Below, piece after piece: positions 45,252 through 52,767 of a stretch of 64,000 nt of DNA (the first letter of the stretch is position 1; each line of letters begins with the position of its first letter). The notes below the pieces were generated by a model. That model did not search any database. It saw only the letters and a program-made list of their open reading frames with translations, and was not told where the DNA came from. The position numbers and the translations under genes are program-made. The stretch comes from Alkalimarinus alittae. GTDB lineage: Bacteria > Pseudomonadota > Gammaproteobacteria > Pseudomonadales > Oleiphilaceae. The stretch spans positions 744,001 through 808,000 of the forward strand of contig NZ_CP100390.1 of NCBI RefSeq assembly GCF_026016465.1, read 5' to 3'.

Positions 45252-45655
45252 TTAAGTTCGATGAATTAGAACTTAATTGATTAAAATTTAACCGAATGAA
45301 GTTGTAAACTGCTGCGTTGAAGTAGCATTTTTCATTTACTTTTAGGTCGAAGCATATTAGTTATCGCGTTACATAAAAAGAAGCTGAAAATGGAGGATAG
45401 TTAGTTTATTGTTTATTACAAAATATGCGATATTGAATCTAGAGTTACTTTTAAGTGTATATCCATTTAGTTGAGTATAAAGCGCATTGCTGTTTTCTTG
45501 TCTAAGCTTTTATTGCTTGAGTGCTATTGATTTAAAGTAGGGTTGCATAGAGTTAACGTCCGAATTTTCTGTAAGGTGTGATCGGGTAAATTGGTTAGAA
45601 AAGCTAAAATTAAATAAAGAATAATTAAGTTAAATACTGCTATAAAATTTAACTT
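45252..45655. promoter_or_regulatory. Two inverted repeats before sspE
   Basis: The 545 bp gap between the methyltransferase and sspE is AT-rich and has no gene. It holds TTAAGTTC/GAACTTAA (45252-45259 and 45269-45276) and AAGTTAAAT/ATTTAACTT (45627-45635 and 45647-45655). The second encloses TATAAA, a probable -10, about 50 bases before the sspE start. Both share TTAAGTT and could bind one repressor. Confidence 0.5.
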
Positions 45656-45698
45656 TATAGTGGTGAATATTGATTGAAAAGTGCCAATGGACTAATTA

Positions 45699-47966
45699 AT
45701 GAGTAAGTTAAAAGATATATTCAAAAAAATTAACGATGAAATTCTGCTGCTGCCTGATTTTCAGCGAGATTATAAGTGGGGCATGGAAAAACAGCGCAAT
45801 TTATTGTCGTCACTTTTACTTAAGTTTCCGATTGGAAGTTCATTAACGCTTAATGGTAAGTCGACTGATTTTGCTGCAAGAAAGATAGGTGAGCTAAAGC
45901 AGACAAATCAAGAGGAAGAGTTTGAGTGTGAGTATCTTTTAGATGGGCAGCAAAGAACAACCACTTTGTACAACGCTTTAAATAATACCTATTGTATTAA
46001 TGATACTGTTTTAAAATTTACTGAGCTGACACCCGATACTGAAGAGCAGTGTAAAAAAGAACTTAAATCACTGCTGTCAAAGAAGGCAAACTCAATAAAA
46101 GTACGATGGTTTCTTAAACTGCCTGATGGTTCTGACTCAACTAATGCTATATCTGACCTTTTTGGAGCTAAAAAATTAAAGTTTGACTCGAAGGCAATTG
46201 ATGAGTATGAGCCGGAAGATATAACTGAAATTATTAAAGAGCAAAGGTTTGACGAAAAAAATACCGGCGTCACTAAGTGGTATTCACCTTTTTACGAAAT
46301 TAGCTTTCTTCATCGGGGGAAAAGTCAGAAACAGTTTGCGACAGATTTTGTTGAAAATTGTGCTAGTGAGGGATTGTTGCCGTTATTTCTTATCGGCGAG
46401 TCTACGGATAATATAAAAAACCGAATTATTACTAGAGTTTTAGAAAAAATCGCAAGCAAAAATAGCCAGGCTATTAAAGATCATATAAATGATGATTTTA
46501 GCAAAGTTGAAAAGTATGACATTGATGGCGTGTTTGACGAGTTTGATAATATGAATCAAATCAAAGAAGCTGGTGCTGATTTTAATGTACTCCTAGATAA
46601 AGTATTTGAGTCATTAGAAAAAACGTGGGTAAGCGACGTCTATAACTACTTATTAAACGATCTTTATAATGACTACGAGCTTTTGAGCATTAAAACCAAT
46701 GATATCAGGAGAGCTATACCCATATTTTGCCATTTGAATGAGGGAGGAATGAAGCTTGATGATTTTGATTTATTAGCAGCTAGAGCGGCAAAAAAAGAAG
46801 AGGGGGATACAGAACCGTATTCATTAAGTGAAGTTGTGCGTTCTATTATGGTTGACAAACTCGCTCTATCTGACCCTTTAAAGTATGAAACGAACTCTTC
46901 TGGCTTTTTAGACTTAAAAAACTTCGACTCTATAGAAGACGGGTTACCCACATCGTATGTTAAGAGCGCTATCTTGGCAGTATGCTCATTGCTTGCACAT
47001 GGAAAAGCTAATCAGTTTTTCGAAAATAGCCCAATTGAGCTTACAAAAGATAAAGCAAAATCTAAAGCATTATTGAGTTTGTCTACAATGCAAATAAGGG
47101 ACAATATTGAAATAGCAGTAAAAGCAGTTCTTAGGGCTTTAGCATTTCTAACCATTCGATGCGGGATTTATAATGCGAAGAAGCTTCATTATACTTTGAT
47201 GGTTCAGCCAATAGCTTTTGCTTTTACTAAAGATGAGCACTGGAATACTAAAGAGTCATTGGACCGCATAGAGTGTTGGTATTGGTCTAGTTTATTTTCC
47301 GGAGCTTATCTCTATGATCAAAGTACTGTCGTTATACAAGATATAAATAGCTTGTTCAGGTGGTTAGAGGGTGGTGGTGATAAGGTTATTGCAGCTAGGA
47401 AGGCTAAGGTTTTTGAAGACAGCGATTATAGTTCTAAAGCACTATTAACGATGCAGGGGGGGGAGCCACCTAGGGAAGGCATTCGACTTGCAATCCTGCA
47501 GTTTGTGCTTAGTAAAGATCCCTATGATTTGATTTCGGAAGGGGTGGCGCGCTTAAGATCTTATGACGTTGATGAGAATACAAAAGATGTTCACTTTATA
47601 GGAGCAAATTTGATACATGATCATCACTTGATACCTCTTGATATTAGAAAGGGGTTGGGTGCAACCTCTGAAAAAGTACGGAATGATCCTGGTCATATAT
47701 TAAATAGCCCGCTAAACCGTGTTTATATTTCTGCTGATGCTAATGGAAAAATTGGCTCACTCGATCCGATTAGGTATTTTAAATATTTAGGTGAGGCAGG
47801 AGCATATAAATCTAACATTCTTAGCAGTAATCAAATCCCAGACAATTTTACTGAAATCAACACTGAAAGCTGTGACGATGATAAGGTGTTAGAAGTGATT
47901 GAGAAGAGGTTTGCGATGATAACTGAAGCAGTGGGGAGTCGATTATTAGAGCTAAAGACTAATTAA
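45699..47966 (+). CDS. sspE: Phosphorothioation-sensing effector SspE (DUF262 and HNH)
   Basis: A protein of 755 residues. The N-terminal DUF262 domain (about 1-400) has PDFQRDYKWG (19-28) and the NTPase motif DGQQR (82-86) seen in ParB/GmrSD-type enzymes. The C-terminal DUF1524-like nuclease region has HDHHLIP (His640 to Pro646) followed by NSPLN about 25 residues on, a His-Me finger pattern. SspE in published systems senses phosphorothioate in host DNA and damages phage DNA, using GTP or ATP hydrolysis. The 545 bp upstream region carries its own promoter. GmrSD-type modified-DNA restriction is the alternative, but the ssp genes beside it favour SspE. Confidence 0.85.
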   Translation: MSKLKDIFKKINDEILLLPDFQRDYKWGMEKQRNLLSSLLLKFPIGSSLTLNGKSTDFAARKIGELKQTNQEEEFECEYLLDGQQRTTTLYNALNNTYCINDTVLKFTELTPDTEEQCKKELKSLLSKKANSIKVRWFLKLPDGSDSTNAISDLFGAKKLKFDSKAIDEYEPEDITEIIKEQRFDEKNTGVTKWYSPFYEISFLHRGKSQKQFATDFVENCASEGLLPLFLIGESTDNIKNRIITRVLEKIASKNSQAIKDHINDDFSKVEKYDIDGVFDEFDNMNQIKEAGADFNVLLDKVFESLEKTWVSDVYNYLLNDLYNDYELLSIKTNDIRRAIPIFCHLNEGGMKLDDFDLLAARAAKKEEGDTEPYSLSEVVRSIMVDKLALSDPLKYETNSSGFLDLKNFDSIEDGLPTSYVKSAILAVCSLLAHGKANQFFENSPIELTKDKAKSKALLSLSTMQIRDNIEIAVKAVLRALAFLTIRCGIYNAKKLHYTLMVQPIAFAFTKDEHWNTKESLDRIECWYWSSLFSGAYLYDQSTVVIQDINSLFRWLEGGGDKVIAARKAKVFEDSDYSSKALLTMQGGEPPREGIRLAILQFVLSKDPYDLISEGVARLRSYDVDENTKDVHFIGANLIHDHHLIPLDIRKGLGATSEKVRNDPGHILNSPLNRVYISADANGKIGSLDPIRYFKYLGEAGAYKSNILSSNQIPDNFTEINTESCDDDKVLEVIEKRFAMITEAVGSRLLELKTN

Positions 47967-48289
47967 TTTATTGGCTAAAGTGGAATAAAGGGGGTTGAGT
48001 GTTATTTATAGTTGTCGCTTTGCCTCTTATCGTTTGAATAATTAGGGGCAGAGTAACATTTTTAATTTTGCCTGATCGACTATTTAAGCTCCAGCTCAAC
48101 CTTCAAATAAACCACGTCTTAATGGCGACTCTCTCGCATTTAGAAAGTAACCCGACCCGTTATTGCTTGAATGTATTGAACTTGTATTTTTTTGTATTTA
48201 CTATACTGGGAACAAACACCGATACTTAAAGGGTGCTTGTTCAAATTTATCTACTATCCAAGGAATGGATATATAAACAAGGAGGTATT

Positions 48290-48409
48290 ATGACCTGCAA
48301 TGATTTTTCTGATTTTTTTGGTTTGACCGCCGCTGTATATGTAAATATAAAAGCGTTGCTTGAGGCGGAGCTACTATCCCACCCAGAATTTATTAATCCT
48401 ATTGGGTGA
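48290..48409 (+). CDS. 39-residue small protein
   Basis: AAGGAGG lies seven bases before the ATG at 48290, the best ribosome site in the region. The product, MTCNDFSDFFGLTAAVYVNI and on, is 39 residues. It has no known family. The stop overlaps a GTG of the next frame (GTGA) and lies just before the next ATG, suggesting coupling. The 323 bp before it (47967-48289) holds a TATACT-like -10 at 48202 and no other gene. Confidence 0.45.
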   Translation: MTCNDFSDFFGLTAAVYVNIKALLEAELLSHPEFINPIG

Positions 48410-48414
48410 CTTAT

Positions 48415-48672
48415 ATGTTTGAGCATTGGACTGGTTTATTTTTAGTAGTTGGTATCGGATTGGCCATTATGTTGATAGCTGAGGTTTCGAGTTATGCCAG
48501 AGAACGGTATTTAATCAAAAAAGGGGTTTTGTTTGCCGTTGAAGAAACAACCGAACAAGACATTCTAAGATTAAAAAAAATGGGCTATTCGGTTTGGGCA
48601 ATTAAACGCTATAGGCAATTGAACAAAGGTGTCTCGCTAAAACAAGCCAAAGAATATATCGCCTCGCTATAA
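48415..48672 (+). CDS. Small single-span membrane protein
   Basis: A protein of 85 residues with an N-terminal membrane span (LFLVVGIGLAIMLIAEV) and a basic cytoplasmic C-terminus (LKKMGYSVWAIKRYRQLNKG). A GGGTGA site precedes the ATG at 48415; a GTG at 48406 is the alternative start. The conserved-looking C-terminus (MGYS-x4-KRYRQ) suggests a hypothetical family known only by sequence. It is probably co-transcribed with the preceding 39-residue gene. Confidence 0.55.
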   Translation: MFEHWTGLFLVVGIGLAIMLIAEVSSYARERYLIKKGVLFAVEETTEQDILRLKKMGYSVWAIKRYRQLNKGVSLKQAKEYIASL

Positions 48673-48741
48673 GTAAAAGGGTAAAACCAATAGAGGCAGA
48701 CTCGATTGTTCTCCATATTCCAGCAAATGCCTGCTGATAAT

Positions 48742-48776
48742 TAGGGTCATAGAAGGTTCAATCGAACTTGACCCTA
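48742..48776. terminator. Hairpin after the small membrane protein gene
   Basis: TAGGGTCA (48742-48749) pairs with TGACCCTA (48769-48776), with an inner GTTC/GAAC stem. It lies about 70 bp after the small membrane protein gene. No T-run follows, so its strength as a terminator is doubtful. Confidence 0.4.
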
Positions 48777-48873
48777 TCGGTTTCACTAAAGTGGAGTGAA
48801 ATGATGCGCTGCTAACGAATTTATTTGATAAACTCATGATGTAACGTTGACGTAAATCTACAGGGAGAGAACT

Positions 48874-49452
48874 ATGCAAAAACTAGTGGTCGCTTCGGCC
48901 CTCATCTTAGGAATAAGCGGTACGGCGCAGGCCGGTTTTTTTGATTCAGTGTTGAGTGATCAATCGGCTGCAGTGGAGAAGGTCTCTCAGGTAGTAGCAA
49001 CCGAGAAGAGTACAGCTACAAGCCCTATGACTGATTCTGCGATGGATATGGCTGCCGGTCTTATTCCCACGCTAACACAGCAACTGGGTGTGACAGAAAC
49101 ACAAGCTCAGGGCGGTATGGGTTCATTGTTGGGCATGGCAAAGCAATCTTTGTCTTCGGGTGAGTTCGAACAGTTGGGTGCTGGTGTTCCGGGGATGGAT
49201 ACACTGCTTGCGGCGGCTCCTGCACTTAGTGGTGGTAGCAAGGCCGGTGGACTGGGAAGTATGCTCTCCGGCGCGGGAGGTCTGGCATCATCTGTGGGTG
49301 GAATGGCTCAATTAACCCAGCAATTTGAAGCATTGGGGCTCAGCTCCGATATGATTGCGCAATTTGCAAATATTGCCGTTCAGTATTTTTCCCAAGGCGG
49401 GAATGCTACCGGTGGTTTACTGGAAAAAGGCCTGGCTTCTATTCTGGGTTAG
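48874..49452 (+). CDS. Exported DUF2780 family protein
   Basis: A protein of 192 residues. The signal peptide QKLVVASALILGISGTAQA is followed by GFF. The body is rich in Gly, Ala, Leu and Ser, with LIPTLTQQLGVTETQAQGG and the repeated helical phrases (VGGMAQLTQQFEALGLSSDM) of DUF2780 (VcgC/VcgE-like) proteins. The function is unknown. A GGAG site precedes the ATG. A terminator follows the stop. Confidence 0.75.
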   Translation: MQKLVVASALILGISGTAQAGFFDSVLSDQSAAVEKVSQVVATEKSTATSPMTDSAMDMAAGLIPTLTQQLGVTETQAQGGMGSLLGMAKQSLSSGEFEQLGAGVPGMDTLLAAAPALSGGSKAGGLGSMLSGAGGLASSVGGMAQLTQQFEALGLSSDMIAQFANIAVQYFSQGGNATGGLLEKGLASILG

Positions 49453-49461
49453 CGAGTAATG

Positions 49462-49494
49462 AGGGCAGAGTAACATTTTTCGTCACTCTGCCCT
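49462..49494 (+). terminator. Terminator after the DUF2780 gene
   Basis: Ten-base perfect stem AGGGCAGAGT (49462-49471) with ACTCTGCCCT (49485-49494). The phrase GGCAGAGTAACATTTTT in its left half and loop also occurs at about 48047-48063 without the second arm, so it may be part of a small scattered element. Confidence 0.6.
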
Positions 49495-49542
49495 TTGACC
49501 GTTGTAAGCGGCCACTTTCCAACGCGTTTTAGGGTATTCAAA

Positions 49543-50157
49543 ATGTCTTTACCTGCAACCAATATCACGTGTAATGCTTGTCACTACTCAGGTTCAACAG
49601 GCGTGGCGTTTGGTCTATTCAAATACCAAACCCCCTGTGGAAATATCACCCTCCCAAGGGATCTAGGGTGGTGCAATACCTGTAAGTCGGTGGCGGCCAT
49701 AGAAGATACGGATCAGGCTGCTAGATATGAATCGCTTAAGGATGATATTTCAGGTTTAGCATCGGACTTGGCTGAGGAAATAGAAAAGGCCAAAAGGTCG
49801 AGACCTCTTCTCCGCCGTTTATTCTCAAAACAAAAGCCAGACAACGATGAGATTCGTTTGATCCGCGCTAGCTTGGCTTGTTTAAATGAAGAGCTTGCAA
49901 ACCCTTCAGTACTGGCGAGTTATCTGAGGTCGGAGAGGGGCGCAAAGTGCTTGTCGTGTGGTTCTTCTGAGGTGTTTATATTTCCGCAAATTCCTGCAGG
50001 TATTGACAGTTTTTATAGTGAAGAACGAACTCCCGAAGCTATTGGAATAAAGCACCCTGGGTGTGGCGGTGAGCTGTATGCTACAACCAGTGAGCTGCGG
50101 CTAAACATAAGGCTTACAGAGAAACGCTACTCGCTTGATGGTGAGAGAATTTCATAG
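49543..50157 (+). CDS. Zinc-ribbon hypothetical protein
   Basis: A protein of 204 residues with four or more cysteine pairs: CNACHYSG near the start, CNTCK (about 45-50) and CLSCGSS (about 135), plus a later HPGCGG. These look like two zinc ribbons around a helical, basic middle (EEIEKAKRSRPLLRRLF). No family is recognised. The start is set at the ATG at 49543, because the longer frame to 49495 covers the end of the preceding hairpin. The last 29 codons and the following 30 bp are duplicated at 51146-51265. Confidence 0.6.
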   Translation: MSLPATNITCNACHYSGSTGVAFGLFKYQTPCGNITLPRDLGWCNTCKSVAAIEDTDQAARYESLKDDISGLASDLAEEIEKAKRSRPLLRRLFSKQKPDNDEIRLIRASLACLNEELANPSVLASYLRSERGAKCLSCGSSEVFIFPQIPAGIDSFYSEERTPEAIGIKHPGCGGELYATTSELRLNIRLTEKRYSLDGERIS

Positions 50158-50166
50158 CGGGATTGT

Positions 50167-50649
50167 CTATGGTGTGAGGTTTATTTGGCTTAAAATAAAC
50201 CCGCCCGCCACGAGTGCAAAAAGGATCGACAAGCCAATTAACGTTCGCCAGGGAAAGGGAGTGGTAGGAGGCTCGGTTGCAATTTGCGCTTCCAGATAGT
50301 TTTTTAGTAAACGTGTGTTACGGGTGTTGGCCTTAAAGATGGCATCGAAGGCATCTCCTACTACTGGTAGCAGTCCTCCCACAAAGTCGATACCCATATT
50401 ACGCAACATTCGGACTTTTACCTTTTTCGATGTACCTATGCGGTGTGCTTCGAATAACACATAAGAAGACAGGATCAGTCCGGCTACATCGCCCACTATT
50501 GGTAATAAACCGATCACAGCCTCTACTCCAAACCGAAATTTTGTGAAGGGTATGCCAATGTTGCTGTCCGTAAAGCGACTAAACTTTTCCAATCGTTCTA
50601 GTACCTTTCGCTGTTCTGCTTCTTTATTCTTCTTTATAGTGTTGTTCAT
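50167..50649 (-). CDS. DUF4112 membrane protein
   Basis: A protein of 160 residues. The family core reads VEAVIGLLPIVGDVAGLILS, then GIDFVGGLLPVVGDAFDAIF, two LLP-(I/V)-VGD repeats typical of DUF4112. A C-terminal membrane span (TLIGLSILFALVAGGFIL) anchors it. The function is unknown. It is convergent with the zinc-ribbon gene across nine bases. Confidence 0.85.
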   Translation of the reverse strand: MNNTIKKNKEAEQRKVLERLEKFSRFTDSNIGIPFTKFRFGVEAVIGLLPIVGDVAGLILSSYVLFEAHRIGTSKKVKVRMLRNMGIDFVGGLLPVVGDAFDAIFKANTRNTRLLKNYLEAQIATEPPTTPFPWRTLIGLSILFALVAGGFILSQINLTP

Positions 50650-50712
50650 TGCTAATCGACTTCTTATAAATAGTGAGCTAAAGGCAGTCTTGTTAGCGCC
50701 TTTTAGTTGCGC

Positions 50713-51054
50713 TTATTCACTCGGTTCGGGTACATCGTGTTTATTGACGTTCTGCTCTTCAGCGATCTTTTTTGACCATTTTTTGTCTTCAACATCAGCC
50801 TGCAAGCCTTCTTGATTGTTACCGTTCTGTGGAGCGAATTGTAGCTTAGTTAGCAGGGAAAAGTGATCAGAACCTATTGAGGGCAAGCGTTGTATGGACA
50901 TTAATACAAAATGCTGGCTATGAAACAAATGATCCAAAGGCCAGCGCAGCAAGGGATAGTCAACGTGAAAGGTATTGTACATTCCTCTGCTTACTCGCGG
51001 GTCTAATAAACCACTGATTTCAGTGTGGATGCCGAGATAAAGGCAGTAAGGTCG
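50713..51054 (-). pseudogene. C-terminal fragment of an endonuclease/exonuclease/phosphatase protein
   Basis: An open frame from an in-frame stop at 51055-51057 down to 50713 encodes ISGLLDPRVSRGMYNTFHVD followed by PLLRWPLDHLFHS and LPSIGSDHFSLL. This is the end of an EEP-fold enzyme, including the catalytic H-L-F and SDH motif; the N-terminal two thirds (with the first Asn, Glu and Asp ligands) are missing. An ATG at 50982 would give 89 residues, too short to be active. The flank is a rearranged area with a partial duplication. Confidence 0.75.
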
Positions 51055-51145
51055 CTAAAACAATTAAAAAGGTTAAACAACTCAGCACTAGAAATATAAT
51101 TAAACCCAACGTTTAATAGTTATTTTTAGAGCATACTTAAAAGCT

Positions 51146-51265
51146 GAGCTGTATGCCACAACCAGTGACCTGAAGTTAAACGTAAGATTTTCAGAGAAAC
51201 GCTACTCGCTTGATGGTGAGAGAATGTCCTAGCGGGGTTGCCTGTTATGTGAGGTTTGCTTGGTT
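51146..51265 (+). repeat. Duplicated 3' end of the zinc-ribbon gene
   Basis: This stretch repeats 50071-50190. It encodes ELYATTSDLKLNVRFSEKRY and on to GERMS and stop, against ELYATTSELRLNIRLTEKRY in the intact gene, and the similarity runs on into the following terminator-like bases. The frame is kept but no start or N-terminal part is present, so it is a paralogue remnant. Confidence 0.7.
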
Positions 51266-52548
51266 TAAAACAGGCCCACTCCACGATCAATATACTCACG
51301 CCTTACGCCTTGCACCCCGTTATAAACCTCGCTGAGATTCACCTCTACTGCACCGGTAGGCAGATTTAAAAAAGCGCCAGATGTTGCCCTTACAAACTCA
51401 TTCATGGCTTGCTTACCGGCTGGGCCTGTTGACCAGTCTACATCTCGTGTTTGGAAAGACATAAATACGCCTGATACGGTATCCGTTATATATTGTCGCC
51501 CATTAATTTCTTTAACTTTACCGATGGGCAAACTTTGGAAATTATTAAGCGGGAAGCAAGTAGGGATACCTAGCATTGCACAGTCTTCTGATTGAACGTA
51601 GATTTTATAGCAGGGGGATAAATTAAACAGGCCGCAGCCGGCCCAGCTGACACGCTCTGCGCGTGAGTCGCTCGATAGTAAACCCACATCAGACAGGATA
51701 GGGACGGCGGTTGCTGCAAGAAAGTCAGCGCCGGCTATTGTGAATTCAGTGCCGTTTGCCATGCCAATATTTGAAGACCTTATGGCGTCAGGGTTTCCAT
51801 TTTCATCGACGAGTACTGCTTGTGCACTTAAGTCTCCACCGGCTACCAGTAGAGGGGTTAACAGCGTTAATGCACTTTCAATGATGTTGCCATCTTGTTT
51901 TTTTCGAGCTTCTGATAATTCTTCAACGCCATCTCGGATATTGACATCAATCGCGCCTGTTAAGCCGAGAATATTGCCCGATAAAATACCTTTAGCGTCG
52001 CCAAAGCCTATTCTTACACCAATCACATCATTGGTGTCTTTATCACGAGCAAATTCAATAAAGGGGTCGTTTATCTCAAACGGAACGATCTCGCCTTCAT
52101 CATGTTTTATCAGCTGACCGTATTGGTTATATTTTGCCACCATCGGCACCGATTTATAGCGGTTGGCGTATTCTTCATTGTGTATGTAGCCCAAGGTGAA
52201 ATCTTCAGCCAGGATATCTGAACCTACTTTTTCTAGCCCAACTTCGGTTCCGTTGCAGGTGTGGCATGCGGTACCGTTTAAACTAGGATTGGTGGGATGA
52301 TGCTCCCACCGATGATAGGTGCCGAGTTCTAGTTTGTCGGCGCGGGTCAGTGTTTCGACCTGCATTCCCACGTTAACTCGGGTGTATTCAACGTTAGTTT
52401 CAGTAGGGTGGTTGGTTTGATCTATCGATACATAAGCCTGACCTGATATTTCAGATAAACCTTCATCAGAGATGGCTTTGAGTTCTGCAACGGCACTTGT
52501 TGTAAATATCGCCAGAAATGATGTGGCTAGTAACGTAGACGTATCCAT
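51265..52548 (-). CDS. Exported protein with an ISGQA motif (DUF6160/FilA-like)
   Basis: A protein of 427 residues with a Sec signal peptide (MDTSTLLATSFLAIFTTSAVA, then ELKAISDEGLSEISGQAYVS). The S-D-E-x-L-S-x-I-S/T-G-Q-A motif after the signal marks a group of secreted proteins of marine gammaproteobacteria and the FilA-type pilus-associated proteins of Acinetobacter. A CHTC pair (near 80) could form a disulfide. The body looks beta-rich. The start at 52548 has GGAAGAAGG upstream; the longer frame to 52662 adds no signal. The role may be surface or filament related, which is uncertain. Confidence 0.6.
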   Translation of the reverse strand: MDTSTLLATSFLAIFTTSAVAELKAISDEGLSEISGQAYVSIDQTNHPTETNVEYTRVNVGMQVETLTRADKLELGTYHRWEHHPTNPSLNGTACHTCNGTEVGLEKVGSDILAEDFTLGYIHNEEYANRYKSVPMVAKYNQYGQLIKHDEGEIVPFEINDPFIEFARDKDTNDVIGVRIGFGDAKGILSGNILGLTGAIDVNIRDGVEELSEARKKQDGNIIESALTLLTPLLVAGGDLSAQAVLVDENGNPDAIRSSNIGMANGTEFTIAGADFLAATAVPILSDVGLLSSDSRAERVSWAGCGLFNLSPCYKIYVQSEDCAMLGIPTCFPLNNFQSLPIGKVKEINGRQYITDTVSGVFMSFQTRDVDWSTGPAGKQAMNEFVRATSGAFLNLPTGAVEVNLSEVYNGVQGVRREYIDRGVGLF

Positions 52549-52679
52549 ACCTTCTTCCTTAAATAATATCCATTTATAAATAACTGCACATTTGTGCCAA
52601 ATATTATTTTGATTAAGGGTGCCCGTCTGAGACGCAAATCTCAAAACTGTACAATTGTGCAATTAATGGGGAGGCAGAC

Positions 52680-52737
52680 AAAAAAAGGGGCGGCGGAGCG
52701 ATGATGATTATCGCTACGCCGCCCCGGCTTTTTTTAT
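52680..52737. terminator. Strong bidirectional terminator
   Basis: A GC-rich stem GGGGCGGCG-AGCGAT / ATCGCT-CGCCGCCCC, with one mismatch and a small loop, is flanked by seven A (52680-52686) and seven T (about 52730-52736). It should stop the ThDP-enzyme transcript on the minus strand, and plus-strand read-through. Confidence 0.85.
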
Positions 52738-52767
52738 ATAGCGAGGACTATTTATGAAGAGCTAGGG

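Noticed and set aside
46673-46951. Antisense ORFs within sspE and other large genes
   Set aside because: Long reverse frames inside sspE, the kinase, the ThDP enzyme and the FAD gene have low-complexity composition and no ribosome site; they are shadows of the real genes.
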